Part shown: piece after piece, positions 11,501 to 17,595 of the stretch
Position numbering within the stretch: position 1 is the stretch's first letter
How the letters are laid out: the number at the start of each line of letters is the position of its first letter
The notes under the pieces: generated by a model
What the model saw: only the letters and a program-made list of their open reading frames with translations
Told to the model about the DNA's origin: nothing
Database searches by the model: none
Made by a program: the position numbers and the translations under genes
IMG/VR virus record: IMGVR_UViG_3300037839_000026
Coordinates: 1 to 26,710 of that record
Strand: one strand, 5' to 3'
From: a virus
Length of the DNA: 26,710 nt

Positions 11501-13381
11501 ATTTGTAGAAACAGTACCCAAGGCTCCAGATAATAGTGCAGTTGTAGCTACTAACTCCTTCTGTCTGCTCATGTTAAAGAACTCAGAGTTCTTGTGGTTT
11601 AGTAGTAGTGAATACTTAAGTGCATCCTCAGTTGCTAGTATAACCTCTTCTTCTCCTAACTCTAATGCCATACCCTTAAAGAAATCCTTTGTTACATTCT
11701 TTGTGGCCTGCTTTGTGACTGCCTGTTTTAGATTTCCCTTAAATAATGACTTTAATGAAGCCCCTGTTAAAGAGTCAAGATACTTGTAATCAGGCATTAT
11801 GTTTTCAGACACACCCTCAGCTAATGCCATAACATTTGCATAAAGAAAGGCTTTTGAGTCGTCCATACCTATTTCTTTAGCTTCTCTATAGCTATCTGCA
11901 ATAGTTACCTTGTATGCTGTCTCAACTACCCTTAACTTATCTGCAAAATCTTTATTGTACTTTGGATTTATTAACTGAGATATCATTGACTGAGGAGTAC
12001 CCTCTATCCTTCCTTTCTTTACATCACTCATTATCTTTAATGTAAACGGAAGTGTCTTAGCAATAGTTTTTCCTGCACTATAGTAACTTGGATTAAATTC
12101 TCCGTCAACTACAATGTTACCCCTCTCTGTCTGAGAACTAGGAAGAAAATTAAGATTTGTTGTGTCATTTATAAGGTCCATTGTAGCCTCTATAGGCGTG
12201 TAGTCTTCTGGTCTAGATATTCCAGTTAGCTGGTTAAACTTTTCTGCTACCATTAAAACTAGACTAGGAATACCAGTACGTGCCTTAGCAACAACTTGAA
12301 CTGTGCCTTCTACATATGTAGATATAAGATCCAGTGTATCTGGTATAAAACCCTCGTACTTACTGTTAGGTATTGCCTCATCAATATCCCTGTTTATATC
12401 TGTTATCTTAAAGTTATTCTTTAGTAATTTCTCAGAGTAATCTAAAGCTAACTGAGAATTAAATGCATCACTACTATCTTTAAACTCCTTCTGAAATTTC
12501 AACTTCTCTTCAAGTGGAATAGCTGGATTATCCTTTATGTTTTTAATGTAGTTATCTGCATCATTTTTTAATATATTGTACTTGTCATTAATTACCTCAG
12601 TCTTTGCTGAATTTATTATTGCCTCCTTGGCCTCAACAGGAAGAGCTCCCTTGTACCACTTTACCTTAGTCTCTTCTGGAGCGTCATCAAATCTATCTAT
12701 AATTTTATCCTCTACGTCTTTATTTAGATTTATTATATCAGTCGTGAAGTACGAATATTTTCCGTCTGTAGCTCCGTAAACAAGTCTCTCAAGTGATGGA
12801 TCCAATAACCCCCCAGCCTGCCTTTGTATCTGCTTAATAGCTGTCTGAGCTGGCTCGAACTCTTGGTCAAGTTCAGCCTTCTTTTTTTGTAGTGCCTGGT
12901 ACGTACCCTCTGTAGTTAGGTCCTCAGGTCTTCTTCCTAGTCTAGTATTTCTTTCTTCAAGGTCAGATAGCTGTTGTTCAACCGCCTTCTTCTCGTCAGA
13001 AACCATTCTGTAGTACTTATTAGGTTTTGTCTCAAGTGGAGTTGACTCAACTAGTACAGGCTGTTTAGTTTCATACATAACAGAAGATGCAGGACGTCCC
13101 ATTGGAGTCTCTGGAAATAGTACAGAAGGTTTCTTCTTTACAGGTGGACTAGGCGGCCCACCTAAACCATCCAAATCCTGTTGATCTTCCTGTGCTCCTG
13201 TAACCAACGAAGTGTATAAATCTTCTGGTTGAGAACTGGATCCCCACAACTCCTCTTGAGAACGAGGCTTTGAAGCTACTTTTTTTTTTACTTCATTAGA
13301 ATCGTAGTCCTTCTCCCATGGTTTTTTATTAGCAACTGGTTTTGAATAACTCTTCTCCCAAGGTTTTTTATTATCTGTCAT
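2573..13381 (-). CDS. Giant multidomain polyvalent protein, probably virion-borne (3602 aa)
   Basis: A polyvalent protein, probably packaged and ejected with the DNA. By residue: KKPWEKxY repeats (5-28); coiled coil (~130-190); weakly hydrophobic helical region (~340-660); acidic linker (~735-765); GNAT-like domain (~965-1080, DNFDTYLTPQYIKAGF); zincin with H1192-E-V-F-H1196 and a candidate third ligand E1248/E1252; Lys-rich coiled coil (~1400-1480); module with ATQSPQMPWFDN (~1588), DUF7178-like from memory; LPD23-like zincin with H2092-E-I-Q-H2096 and GEVESRNV (E2179/E2181); GNAT (~2217-2330, KYIGKGIGMELY); conserved module with RHSWFYDR (~2535); LPD38-like region (~2700-3450, NPAFPIVNTPRD at 3017) with one membrane-like helix (~3217-3240) before KKDDDDEDK. 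It starts 3 bases after the 494-aa gene. No polymerase or lysozyme motif is seen. Modules are well supported; the role in the host is inferred. Confidence 0.9.
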   Translation of the reverse strand: MTDNKKPWEKSYSKPVANKKPWEKDYDSNEVKKKVASKPRSQEELWGSSSQPEDLYTSLVTGAQEDQQDLDGLGGPPSPPVKKKPSVLFPETPMGRPASSVMYETKQPVLVESTPLETKPNKYYRMVSDEKKAVEQQLSDLEERNTRLGRRPEDLTTEGTYQALQKKKAELDQEFEPAQTAIKQIQRQAGGLLDPSLERLVYGATDGKYSYFTTDIINLNKDVEDKIIDRFDDAPEETKVKWYKGALPVEAKEAIINSAKTEVINDKYNILKNDADNYIKNIKDNPAIPLEEKLKFQKEFKDSSDAFNSQLALDYSEKLLKNNFKITDINRDIDEAIPNSKYEGFIPDTLDLISTYVEGTVQVVAKARTGIPSLVLMVAEKFNQLTGISRPEDYTPIEATMDLINDTTNLNFLPSSQTERGNIVVDGEFNPSYYSAGKTIAKTLPFTLKIMSDVKKGRIEGTPQSMISQLINPKYNKDFADKLRVVETAYKVTIADSYREAKEIGMDDSKAFLYANVMALAEGVSENIMPDYKYLDSLTGASLKSLFKGNLKQAVTKQATKNVTKDFFKGMALELGEEEVILATEDALKYSLLLNHKNSEFFNMSRQKELVATTALLSGALGTVSTNQKFKQNKKDLYNSIHSNIYNLQDAFLDEIDSPLNDQKAKEALIIAYKYANDVSAAVSNAPENVTADQIDLLVQKKNLEEKKKTIDTAFHPDINEEITAIDTKIRELAKIPAVEEATPAEVAVEEPAVEEVAVKPSGQKVTDVINRPATLESQAGVKLETPIEGDVYQEGQRVIFEDKNKKIYDLGNIDEISDKTVEELGIKPQEEMVSVTPEGKVKVGENEWNMQSELPNYGIEYDNDGNVKAVSLKDDAGNTVMYEGQVAEDAAYQVLLKQTETPEQRQAINEILENDEELNRQLREAEEAAKAAAAEVTEPGAPKTQAEQYSEELDRTKESDPEAYWSVSPVSAADAAKGTIIDTPDGAAIVKPDGDIAGLFKKATSKAKGVAQDLLKRAIAAGGKKLDNFDTYLTPQYIKAGFRVVSRVPFSLEYGVPPGWNKEKHGTPDVVAMVYDPENKLDIEEKTFDDYDEAMAYRDSFLEPSIDVELEGLAKLFDESDKGFRMSQVDKAKEALKRILPGVEFIVHETNEAYKKATGESGSGGMYIYSAGGDKVIHINKQKANGRTVAHEVFHAVILDKIKGDKAVQEITARMVDAVYKTASPELRAELDAFAARYSDKTIRDEERLAELIGIIADGYPKMSQINKGIVKRWLEKLAKMFGRKPFTDNEVIDLLNTLAGKISTGEVISAEDVAIFKAKEKGIINKIRRQLSEDESTNIAKEVVSKTVKGKSIPTWIQKKTKAKEKFVSFSGEINQENVKINAPASYNTVASKLSNYNTFNIDVKQELKDNLIGAEKADINKILENNKKKLESKIKSLSKEVDKVKKKKVSEDFSKEEKLATIQSLQDSIKHIKDIIKTKDLNDQLNMVLDIKSKTIKDSLYKDLFYGLGKNAKKLTDKELVSKSEDIYNKSKDIVKANLLSVYNSVSPTIRKISKLWYDGANLIAQDMSKKYGVTNEQSAAIIATQSPQMPWFDNLHLADVIMDLMSSKKDDIFTKELFNYYVSKSKKYAAQVSYIPTLKESVGKKLSELSDKDAAIFIRSYYDTKLSRKAPIRIPTGTSIDIDQTGDSSFSGYDVIAKGVSIFRNGSIENISNQLGEANKVRNFYMNIADPSDKRAVTIDTHAMAIALFKPLASNDYEVNFDPATFAFYADAYRELAVELGIEARALQSITWEAARAIFPAEKKAKPGYKAKISGLWDKLSKGEQTIKGIQEDIYKEANDPNITEWSEYINVLKNEKARKNVSGRIVELEGAKDSSKLGDVSGDNIGVSRDGRGTTVPGKGTEIKRSQLEEDKTITRKQIVGENANLSQNVRDNLDVARDMESSKKSDKEIRLATGWERGADKKWRYEVPDIKFKKEFEGDFLFPIDKLKRIPSGMYVAKLSDLFDAKDLFKLYGTELQKELPLYREDGSVVEGGVLFKNFKKLEDINVYFEKGGYGEGSYDIVDNNINVSFKPGNSTNEEILVTIVHEIQHYIQDREGFARGTNLDETKYLAIEKLINEIEQGNDAVIYNKVQSLLEKRKIDQVHDLLNKYSIKKYNKKIDRAAYDLYIKYAGEVESRNVEKRISMTPEGRRKTTLKETEDVAREDQVIFFKRSQLSEEGVTINAKSNTSYTVTDNGNIVGSMQLTSDKALGKGYLSVDLSKLNEKYIGKGIGMELYRTVANKLKDKGIVLTSSMFRNEKSDRVWKSLEKSGEAVEIYSDPRLKKTVYALVNPEVRRSQKVEWEESRIGKGDKAITERQPVLQNAAERYANKEISYEEYLKIKDVTSPIKPITDFIEPAKEEDIRFAVGINAEGKTNLKFDKGTLLGLRLDINAYINKNIWAITIHAPGKGKVLSYNNVARLKNVTFGSNAKDALNIARHKINKATIARMHGEWIPIEGNTSEEKGKSAMKFVESIVNNPEWSQVGMNPFRHSWFYDRADGKPVLAADELIQIGGLVYAKNVVKTTPYDKAFEFLDQEGDVMRFQEAKSIDEIVRIAKEAKYSDAAVSAFLKSKGFSDAEITSAMSKPTITEDEGYDKFRAEAKKSREEITNKKTVKEYLKEKYQNILKNWSNRQVEAQSLLSKTGMVNTLNLSINSHGYSGKAKRLFQKSYDKIYKGLSTEKRNILDEVIQAKRFIAIDNNRAERGLDPVKHPNYLNKQESQMFLDKLKKEIGDKAFNDITARADEYFSTYKKLLKDVYENGLISKESYESMSDLDYQPRVFLQFVTDFEGDLKTPKNSVDSTSLSSDQIKAMKEGDVNSLVTNSEWLLSNSLVARTNAMAKNNINRRFMTDEFPKAKERFDKLDPKNLKGDDVRFYKYFKELQSKVIDNPIIGYTKEGNPKYKYDDIKSPLNFTKAYYYVDGVQNQFFLEDGLHKSWMDNVDGFLSRDAKEILSYVSGAALVKAIATGNNPAFPIVNTPRDFMFTAAFSDEYSNLTPVALGQIGIDVIKSIKEIAKKDSDLVNKYYEYGGAMDFLSSQGTLKKDSILSRFIDKMIPANVKDSTKGVFNAITLKKISEYSELMFRLGIFQRSVNNSLNELGVKSMSDITDKQQVDDIYNSAVASARGILDFNKGGVASKDLENIIPYINVAFQGGSVALNAFKKNPVATTSRIFQIATMASVIPAGLSMFLIAAKKDDDDEDKTVHDIYLDAMAGVSKYQKSKYMNIVTGDKNEDGQYRVIKIAKAQELSPIISVTDDITENMIRNVIGKEPKSNETIIKNAMFSLKHNVLPFDVTSPSGVIVRNPVAKAILTYQTGYDFFRDQPLAMGLEAKPAPYEGLDMKSVEGFYKDLGPKYGFSPVRSKAFVESLITTPDTNPFVGILYGGAEAMSSNKDSKSIGEDLVNNIYKSTGKRIISYTSDFNRNIDAKQKLEKEIDSIKLKDAILKSEIKLASDRFIAKDITKDQLMQEFKNLDPFDKRRALMKIRDKKMMKDVDSNILDIKYEKSARVKALMIENYYGNILDKSDDSKEVINQMRKAGNILTPEVIFELKKNAQ
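11105..11171 (-). repeat. 15-base periodic repeat coding a Val-Glu-Pro-Ala linker
   Basis: TACTGCA recurs at 11105, 11120, 11135 and 11165, a period of 15 bases with one unit skipped. On the coding strand it gives the low-complexity sequence VEEATPAEVAVEEPAVEEVAV near residue 740-760 of the giant protein. It looks like an extended flexible linker between the N-terminal region and the enzymatic modules, and may vary in copy number between relatives. Confidence 0.7.
13311..13373 (-). repeat. Two 21-base near-identical copies coding the KKPWEK motif
   Basis: Copies at 13311-13331 and 13353-13373 match at 20 of 21 bases and lie 42 bases (14 codons) apart. They encode the two NKKPWEK motifs at residues 4-10 and 18-24 of the giant protein, each followed by a Tyr (SY and DY). 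A duplicated short motif at the very N-terminus could be a packaging or docking peptide; that role is inferred. Confidence 0.75.
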
Positions 13382-13384
13382 AAA

Positions 13385-14869
13385 TTATACTTTTTTCCAA
13401 TTTTTTTGAACATTAGGATCTCCACCTATAAACTTATATCCTCCATCTACAGTTCCGACTTTTATAGTTTTAGCAGCAGTTGTACCAACTGGCTTTAAAG
13501 AAGACTCTAATTGACTCTTATCAACATTTAACTGTTTTAATATAGAACTAAACGAAGGATCTCCTTCCTTTATCAATTCTGTACTCATTTTTTTACCAGG
13601 AAGATCTCCGCTTTCTGTTACCCCTGTATACCTATCGTATTTAAGGTATAAGCTCTTAAGTTTTGGTGAATATCCTATCTCGGTAATATTATGAACGTCT
13701 CCACTCTTTCCTATTGATATTGCAGCGTTTCTAACATCTACAACATTCTTTCCTTTGTATCCACGAACATCCTTAATAATATCCCCAAATATAGGCTGCT
13801 TAGCCTGATACTCTAATAACTGATTAGCGGTAAGACCTCTATCAGAACCACCACCGCTACCTCCACCACCTGAAACTTTAATAGGCTCTGCCTCGTATCC
13901 AAGCTGTGACCTTAGGTTATCCTCAACAGCCTTCTTCGCATCAGCCATCTGAGCTGGTGTAAAGTCAGCTGGGTTATAGTTCCCAGTTCCGTCTAGCTTA
14001 TAAGTAATTAATTTCCCTGCCTTAGAGAGCTCATTTTCTTGATCTGTATACTTACTAGGATCTGTTTGGAATGTAGCCTTATATCCACCCACAGTATCCA
14101 TAAGAACGCTTCCAATAGCTCTGTCTGTAGATAGAACACTATTTGCTATTCCACTTGAAAGTTCTTTGTATCCAGGTCTTGCCGTTGGGTCTGATATATT
14201 CATACCGCCAGTTACCCTCTTGAAGTCTGCTATCTTATTATTCTTAGCAACCTCAGCTGTAACGTTCACCTTAGTAGGAATATCTCCCATCATCTTTAAT
14301 AGGGTGGTTGCACTCTGTGGTCTAAATTTTGTTGTATCTATATTGCCGTTCTTGTCATACTCTGCAGCATAAAGGTTACCACTGGCTGGGTCAATGAATG
14401 CCTTCTTGTTCTGGAAGTTCTGCATTGAACCAAGTTGTTCCATTAAATCCGCAGCCTGCTGTCCAACCAATCCCTTGGCCTGAAGATCTACGAACCTGTC
14501 ATAGTTAGCGTTCCAGTTCTTAGACACGCCAGTGAATGAAGACCAAGAGTCCTTCTGATTCTGTAGGTTCATCTTGTACTGGTTTGGATCTATCTTACCC
14601 TGCTTCAATAGCTTCTGTTGCATAAGCGTGTACTGTTTTGTAGAGTTGGCTGCATCCTGAATGAACGTGCCCATAGACTGACTGTGTCCAGCATCTACAG
14701 CATTGATCTCGTTAACGAAACCCTGGGTTACGTCGTCGATCTCCTTGCGCTTAGCCTCCCTACCAGCCTCAACTGTGGTCAGCTTCTCTGTCAGATCACT
14801 TGCAATCTTACCCCAGTCAACTATAGGAGTTCCTGCCTCGCCTCTGTCTTTATATCCGTAGTACTCCAT
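13385..14869 (-). CDS. Putative internal (ejection) virion protein, 494 aa
   Basis: A soluble 494-aa protein of a type I recall next to the giant proteins of Bacteroidota podoviruses. The N-terminus MEYYGYKDRGEAGTPIVDWGK leads into a long helical region (about 20-150, repeated Gln, Lys and Asp). A mixed domain follows (about 160-330), then a glycine hinge SGGGGSGGGSD (about 335-345) and a C-terminal beta-rich domain (GYSPKLKSLYLKYDRYTG). There is no signal peptide, membrane segment or enzyme motif. The two-domain layout with a flexible glycine hinge, plus its place between the Ala-rich protein and the giant protein, suggests an internal core or ejection protein. The specific role is inferred from position. 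Confidence 0.75.
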   Translation of the reverse strand: MEYYGYKDRGEAGTPIVDWGKIASDLTEKLTTVEAGREAKRKEIDDVTQGFVNEINAVDAGHSQSMGTFIQDAANSTKQYTLMQQKLLKQGKIDPNQYKMNLQNQKDSWSSFTGVSKNWNANYDRFVDLQAKGLVGQQAADLMEQLGSMQNFQNKKAFIDPASGNLYAAEYDKNGNIDTTKFRPQSATTLLKMMGDIPTKVNVTAEVAKNNKIADFKRVTGGMNISDPTARPGYKELSSGIANSVLSTDRAIGSVLMDTVGGYKATFQTDPSKYTDQENELSKAGKLITYKLDGTGNYNPADFTPAQMADAKKAVEDNLRSQLGYEAEPIKVSGGGGSGGGSDRGLTANQLLEYQAKQPIFGDIIKDVRGYKGKNVVDVRNAAISIGKSGDVHNITEIGYSPKLKSLYLKYDRYTGVTESGDLPGKKMSTELIKEGDPSFSSILKQLNVDKSQLESSLKPVGTTAAKTIKVGTVDGGYKFIGGDPNVQKNWKKV

Positions 14870-14874
14870 TTTAT

Positions 14875-15723
14875 TTATTGATTATAGTAATCATACTGTA
14901 ACTGTTGAAAATACTCTTGTATTGATGGTTTTTTTGTAGTAGTTACTCCAGGAACTATACTACTAATATTTTTTTGTGGAGAAATTACTCCAGGATACTG
15001 TTCAAAAATACTATATGCATTCTGTGGTCCAAATGCTGGAGCTACTGGTGCTACAGGAGTTGCAACTCTATCTCCTACTGGCGACTGATTAGCTGGATTA
15101 AAACCACTGCTTAATGCAGCTGTAGATCCATTTATAGTAAATCCTTTACTAATATCTGGAGGAGTAGCACCGCCCTTCCCATACAAAGGAGCAGCCTGTA
15201 ATCCCATTGCACCAAGAGACGTAATGGCAGAACCTATTCCTCCATAAGCTCTCATTCTAGCTGCCTCTGCATCTGCTGCAGCAGCTCCAGCTCCTATAGC
15301 TCTCTGCTCGTTCATCTTAGCGATAGCGTCCCTATTTCTTCCTTGCTCTTGAGCCTGTGCTATCTGTAAAGCATACATATCATTAGCCATCTGGTTAGTA
15401 GTAGCTGCCTGTGCCTCAGTTGCCTGAGCCTGTACCTTACCAACACCTGCCGCAAGAGTCCTAGCGTCAGCCTCCTGAAGAGCCTGTACTGACTGCATCT
15501 GCTGTGCCGTTCCCTGTCTTAGGGCCTGGTCATAAGCCTCCATAGGTAACTGTACACCTCCTAAGAACTCCTTCTGATACTCGGCCTCTGCCTTCTTAGC
15601 TGCTTCTGCAGCAGCCTGCTCTGCAGCTGACTGAGCCTTAGCCTGTTTGGCAGCTCCAGATAGGTTCATAGCAACTGACGCTGCTGTTCCTGCTCCCATT
15701 AATATTGATGTAAATGCTGGCAT
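14875..15723 (-). CDS. Ala/Gln-rich internal virion protein, 282 aa
   Basis: The N-terminus (MPAFTSILMGAGTAASVAMN) is a hydrophobic Ala/Gly helix. Residues 25-160 are strongly Ala/Gln/Glu-rich and should form a long coiled coil (AKAQSAAEQAAAEAAKKAEA and similar runs). A Gly/Ala segment follows (AYGGIGSAITSLGAMGL, about 165-180), and the tail is Pro-, Ser- and Gln-rich with little predicted structure. This composition is typical of internal head or ejection proteins that form a channel, such as T7 gp14 or P22 gp7, but no sequence homology to them is claimed. The gene lies one base after the acetyltransferase gene and 5 bases before the 494-aa gene, so the three are co-transcribed. Confidence 0.75.
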   Translation of the reverse strand: MPAFTSILMGAGTAASVAMNLSGAAKQAKAQSAAEQAAAEAAKKAEAEYQKEFLGGVQLPMEAYDQALRQGTAQQMQSVQALQEADARTLAAGVGKVQAQATEAQAATTNQMANDMYALQIAQAQEQGRNRDAIAKMNEQRAIGAGAAAADAEAARMRAYGGIGSAITSLGAMGLQAAPLYGKGGATPPDISKGFTINGSTAALSSGFNPANQSPVGDRVATPVAPVAPAFGPQNAYSIFEQYPGVISPQKNISSIVPGVTTTKKPSIQEYFQQLQYDYYNQ

Positions 15724-15724
15724 A

Positions 15725-16129
15725 TTATAATTGTTTTATCATTTCTAAACATCCCCTGGACCCTTTAACGTATCCAAGTTCCTCGTATATATTTACTAGA
15801 CTCTCGTTCTTTAGAGAGACGTATGTGTACTTTGCTCCAACGCCTTTGAGTATGTTACCAAGCGAATCTACAAGCGTGGACAGGTATAACTTCCTATTCT
15901 CTTTATTCTTATATTCCATGTTTGAAATTATAAACTCTACCCATCCAGCTTTTGAGTTTGTCATATAAACAAATCCTGCACAAACTGGAACATCTCCGTC
16001 ATATATAATTAGACCACCTGTTCCATCATCTGGAAGGAAGTCCCTTGGAGGTGCTGACCATCTCCAGTCCTTCCACCACTTTGTTAGTATATCGTCGTAG
16101 TCGTTATATTCTAACTTTCGTATTTGCAT
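15725..16129 (-). CDS. GNAT-family N-acetyltransferase, 134 aa
   Basis: A compact single-domain protein with the GNAT outline. An N-terminal strand-helix (MQIRKLEYNDYDDILTKWW) leads to PPRDFLPDDGTGGLIIYDG and then the central strands (VPVCAGFVYMTNS and GWVEFIISN). A helix follows (RKLYLSTLVDSLGNILKGVG), and the typical C-terminal pattern (YTYVSLKNESLVNIYEELGY) ends it. The usual Q/RxxGxG/A acetyl-CoA loop is not clearly present, so binding would depend on a variant loop near EYKNKENRK. From memory, close relatives sit among the tail genes of flavobacterial phages. It would act on a protein amine or small molecule; the substrate is unknown. A TATCTTTG promoter lies 5 bases before its ATG. Confidence 0.8.
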   Translation of the reverse strand: MQIRKLEYNDYDDILTKWWKDWRWSAPPRDFLPDDGTGGLIIYDGDVPVCAGFVYMTNSKAGWVEFIISNMEYKNKENRKLYLSTLVDSLGNILKGVGAKYTYVSLKNESLVNIYEELGYVKGSRGCLEMIKQL

Positions 16130-16133
16130 ACTG

Positions 16134-16141
16134 CAAAGATA
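16134..16141 (-). promoter_or_regulatory. Bacteroidota-type promoter core TATCTTTG
   Basis: The intergenic 16130-16149 holds TATCTTTG on the minus strand, matching the Bacteroidota consensus TAnnTTTG. It ends 5 bases before the ATG of the acetyltransferase gene, so transcription would begin on or just before that start codon, giving an almost leaderless mRNA. No clear TTG element is seen at the -33 position. The same octamer occurs in the intergenic region near 23595. Confidence 0.6.
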
Positions 16142-16149
16142 GTGAATTT

Positions 16150-16905
16150 TTAAGGATTACTTTTAAAAATGCTTGACTGTACGTTATATAACTGAACCCT
16201 ACTGGTTGCAGTATTCTCCAACTCAAACTGCATATAGTAACCCCTCAGTCCATACGCCTCAGCGTCAAGATCCTTAGAGCACAAGAACATATGTGACACA
16301 AGTGGAATACTTCCTCCTGTAGTATTTATAGTTATAGAGTTAGTTGATCTGGCTGTTATAACGCCAACATTCTGAACTGATGCAACAGCACCTGACACTA
16401 TGGCTCCAGATAGTACGGTATCACCTATACTAATTAGGTTTCCTATGGTCCTTGAGAACGTGACAACAACTGCTGTAGGAACCGTTGACACAACTGTGGA
16501 CGGAACTCCTATTCCCTGAGAAGACCTAAGTCTTAAGTCATTACTATTAGATGATCCTCGTATATATGCAAAGTATCCACCCTCCTTCTCAACAAACTGA
16601 GACGATAGTATGTGTCCCTTTGACAGATCGGTATAGAACGTGCAGTCCCAAGGGGTGTCGTCATTAGTCATAAACGTGTTGAAGTTCTTTACAGAGTTTG
16701 GCTCCACATTAAAAACTCCAGTAACCTTTGACGTGTACTGAACGCCATAGAAGTTATTCCTAAGGTCGTTAGTGTTGTGCCTGTATAGGTTACCATTCTT
16801 GAACGAATAGAAGTAACTATTCATCCCGATCATCTTCTCAGGTATGTAAGAGAAGAACGATGTCCATCCCTTTGATGTGTCGCTATATGCTAGTGTATTA
16901 CTCAT
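16150..16905 (-). CDS. Muzzle/stabilisation-related tail protein, 251 aa
   Basis: The N-terminal 110 residues (GWTSFFSYIPEKMIGMNSYF, then SFKNGNLYRHNTND and RNNFYGVQY) resemble, from memory, a module at the C-terminal end of the large stabilisation or muzzle proteins of crAss-like phages. Here it is a separate gene. Residues about 130-210 are a Thr/Ser/Val-rich beta insertion (IGDTVLSGAIVSG, then GVITARSTNSITINT), and the protein returns to the first pattern with LRGYYMQFELENTATSRVQL. It has no signal peptide or enzyme motif. Its ATG lies inside the last codons of the 228-aa gene (8-base overlap), so the two are probably made together at the tail tip. Confidence 0.8.
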   Translation of the reverse strand: MSNTLAYSDTSKGWTSFFSYIPEKMIGMNSYFYSFKNGNLYRHNTNDLRNNFYGVQYTSKVTGVFNVEPNSVKNFNTFMTNDDTPWDCTFYTDLSKGHILSSQFVEKEGGYFAYIRGSSNSNDLRLRSSQGIGVPSTVVSTVPTAVVVTFSRTIGNLISIGDTVLSGAIVSGAVASVQNVGVITARSTNSITINTTGGSIPLVSHMFLCSKDLDAEAYGLRGYYMQFELENTATSRVQLYNVQSSIFKSNP

Positions 16906-17584
16906 AACAATAGAATGTATTAGTTACTACTCCTGAATTACTTATCTGATTAGATTGCTCAAACTCTCCCCACTGATACCATAGACTAGCTCCAGCAAAT
17001 GGAGTAGTTAATAAAGAGTCAGTATAAAGTGTACCTGACATTCCTGTAAATGTATTTGAGTATAACTTATTAGTATACGTCATATCTGCACAAGAAGTAG
17101 CTCCAGCTGCCCTTCCAGTGATAGAGAACATGTACGATATAAAGTCAGTAGTAGCAAACTCAAGAATATTACTATACAGAATCTCTCCAAAAATTATAGT
17201 ATATGCTGCAACATAGTACGTAGTGTCTGCAGTTAAATCTTGTACTGTTAATGAATATGTTCCAGATCCTGTAAGTCCATAAGTTATAACGTCATCATCT
17301 ATAGTAGGAACTGGAGACTCGCTCAAACAGAACCCCCTTATAGCACTACTGTCACCACCATCGCTAACTACATTTCCAGTAATTGTTACCCTAGTAGCCT
17401 CTAGATCAGAAAGTGATAATATTGTTATTTCAGGACAAGGTAGGACATCAACAAGGACGCCATCTATCTGATTTCTATATATTATTTCATTACCATACAG
17501 CCCATCAAGAGCTGGCTCTGTAAGCAGTGCGTCTAAGTAAACTGTTCTGGCCATTGAAAAAGTTGGAGCGTCTATAAAGTACAT
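16898..17584 (-). CDS. Tail appendage protein with FN3-like core, 228 aa
   Basis: A secreted-like beta protein without a signal peptide, expected on the virion surface at the tail tip. Residues 10-48 (TVYLDALLTEPALDGLYGNE) and about 183-228 (TLYTDSLLTTPFAGASLWYQ) are two copies of one motif, a pattern common in receptor-binding or fibre-tip proteins of Bacteroidota phages. Between them, residues about 50-145 form a fibronectin-III-like or Ig-like domain (ITILSLSDLEATRVTITGNV, then GTYSLTVQDLTADTTYYVAA, then YSNILEFATTD). Such domains bind carbohydrate or host surface proteins. The gene starts 11 bases after the muzzle gene and overlaps the next gene by 8 bases. A host-recognition role is inferred. 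Confidence 0.78.
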   Translation of the reverse strand: MYFIDAPTFSMARTVYLDALLTEPALDGLYGNEIIYRNQIDGVLVDVLPCPEITILSLSDLEATRVTITGNVVSDGGDSSAIRGFCLSESPVPTIDDDVITYGLTGSGTYSLTVQDLTADTTYYVAAYTIIFGEILYSNILEFATTDFISYMFSITGRAAGATSCADMTYTNKLYSNTFTGMSGTLYTDSLLTTPFAGASLWYQWGEFEQSNQISNSGVVTNTFYCYE

Positions 17585-17595
17585 ATTATTATTGT

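Noticed and set aside
3018-12779. Many plus-strand reading frames of 60-143 codons inside the giant gene
   Set aside because: They lie antisense to a strongly supported 3602-codon gene, have shadow-type composition rich in Ser, Leu and Ile, and show no family signature or spacing like the real genes.
15230-15700. Repetitive GCTGC/CTGCAG-like DNA as a possible repeat array
   Set aside because: It is explained by Ala- and Gln-rich codons of the 282-aa coiled-coil protein; there are no regular spacers, so it is not a CRISPR array.
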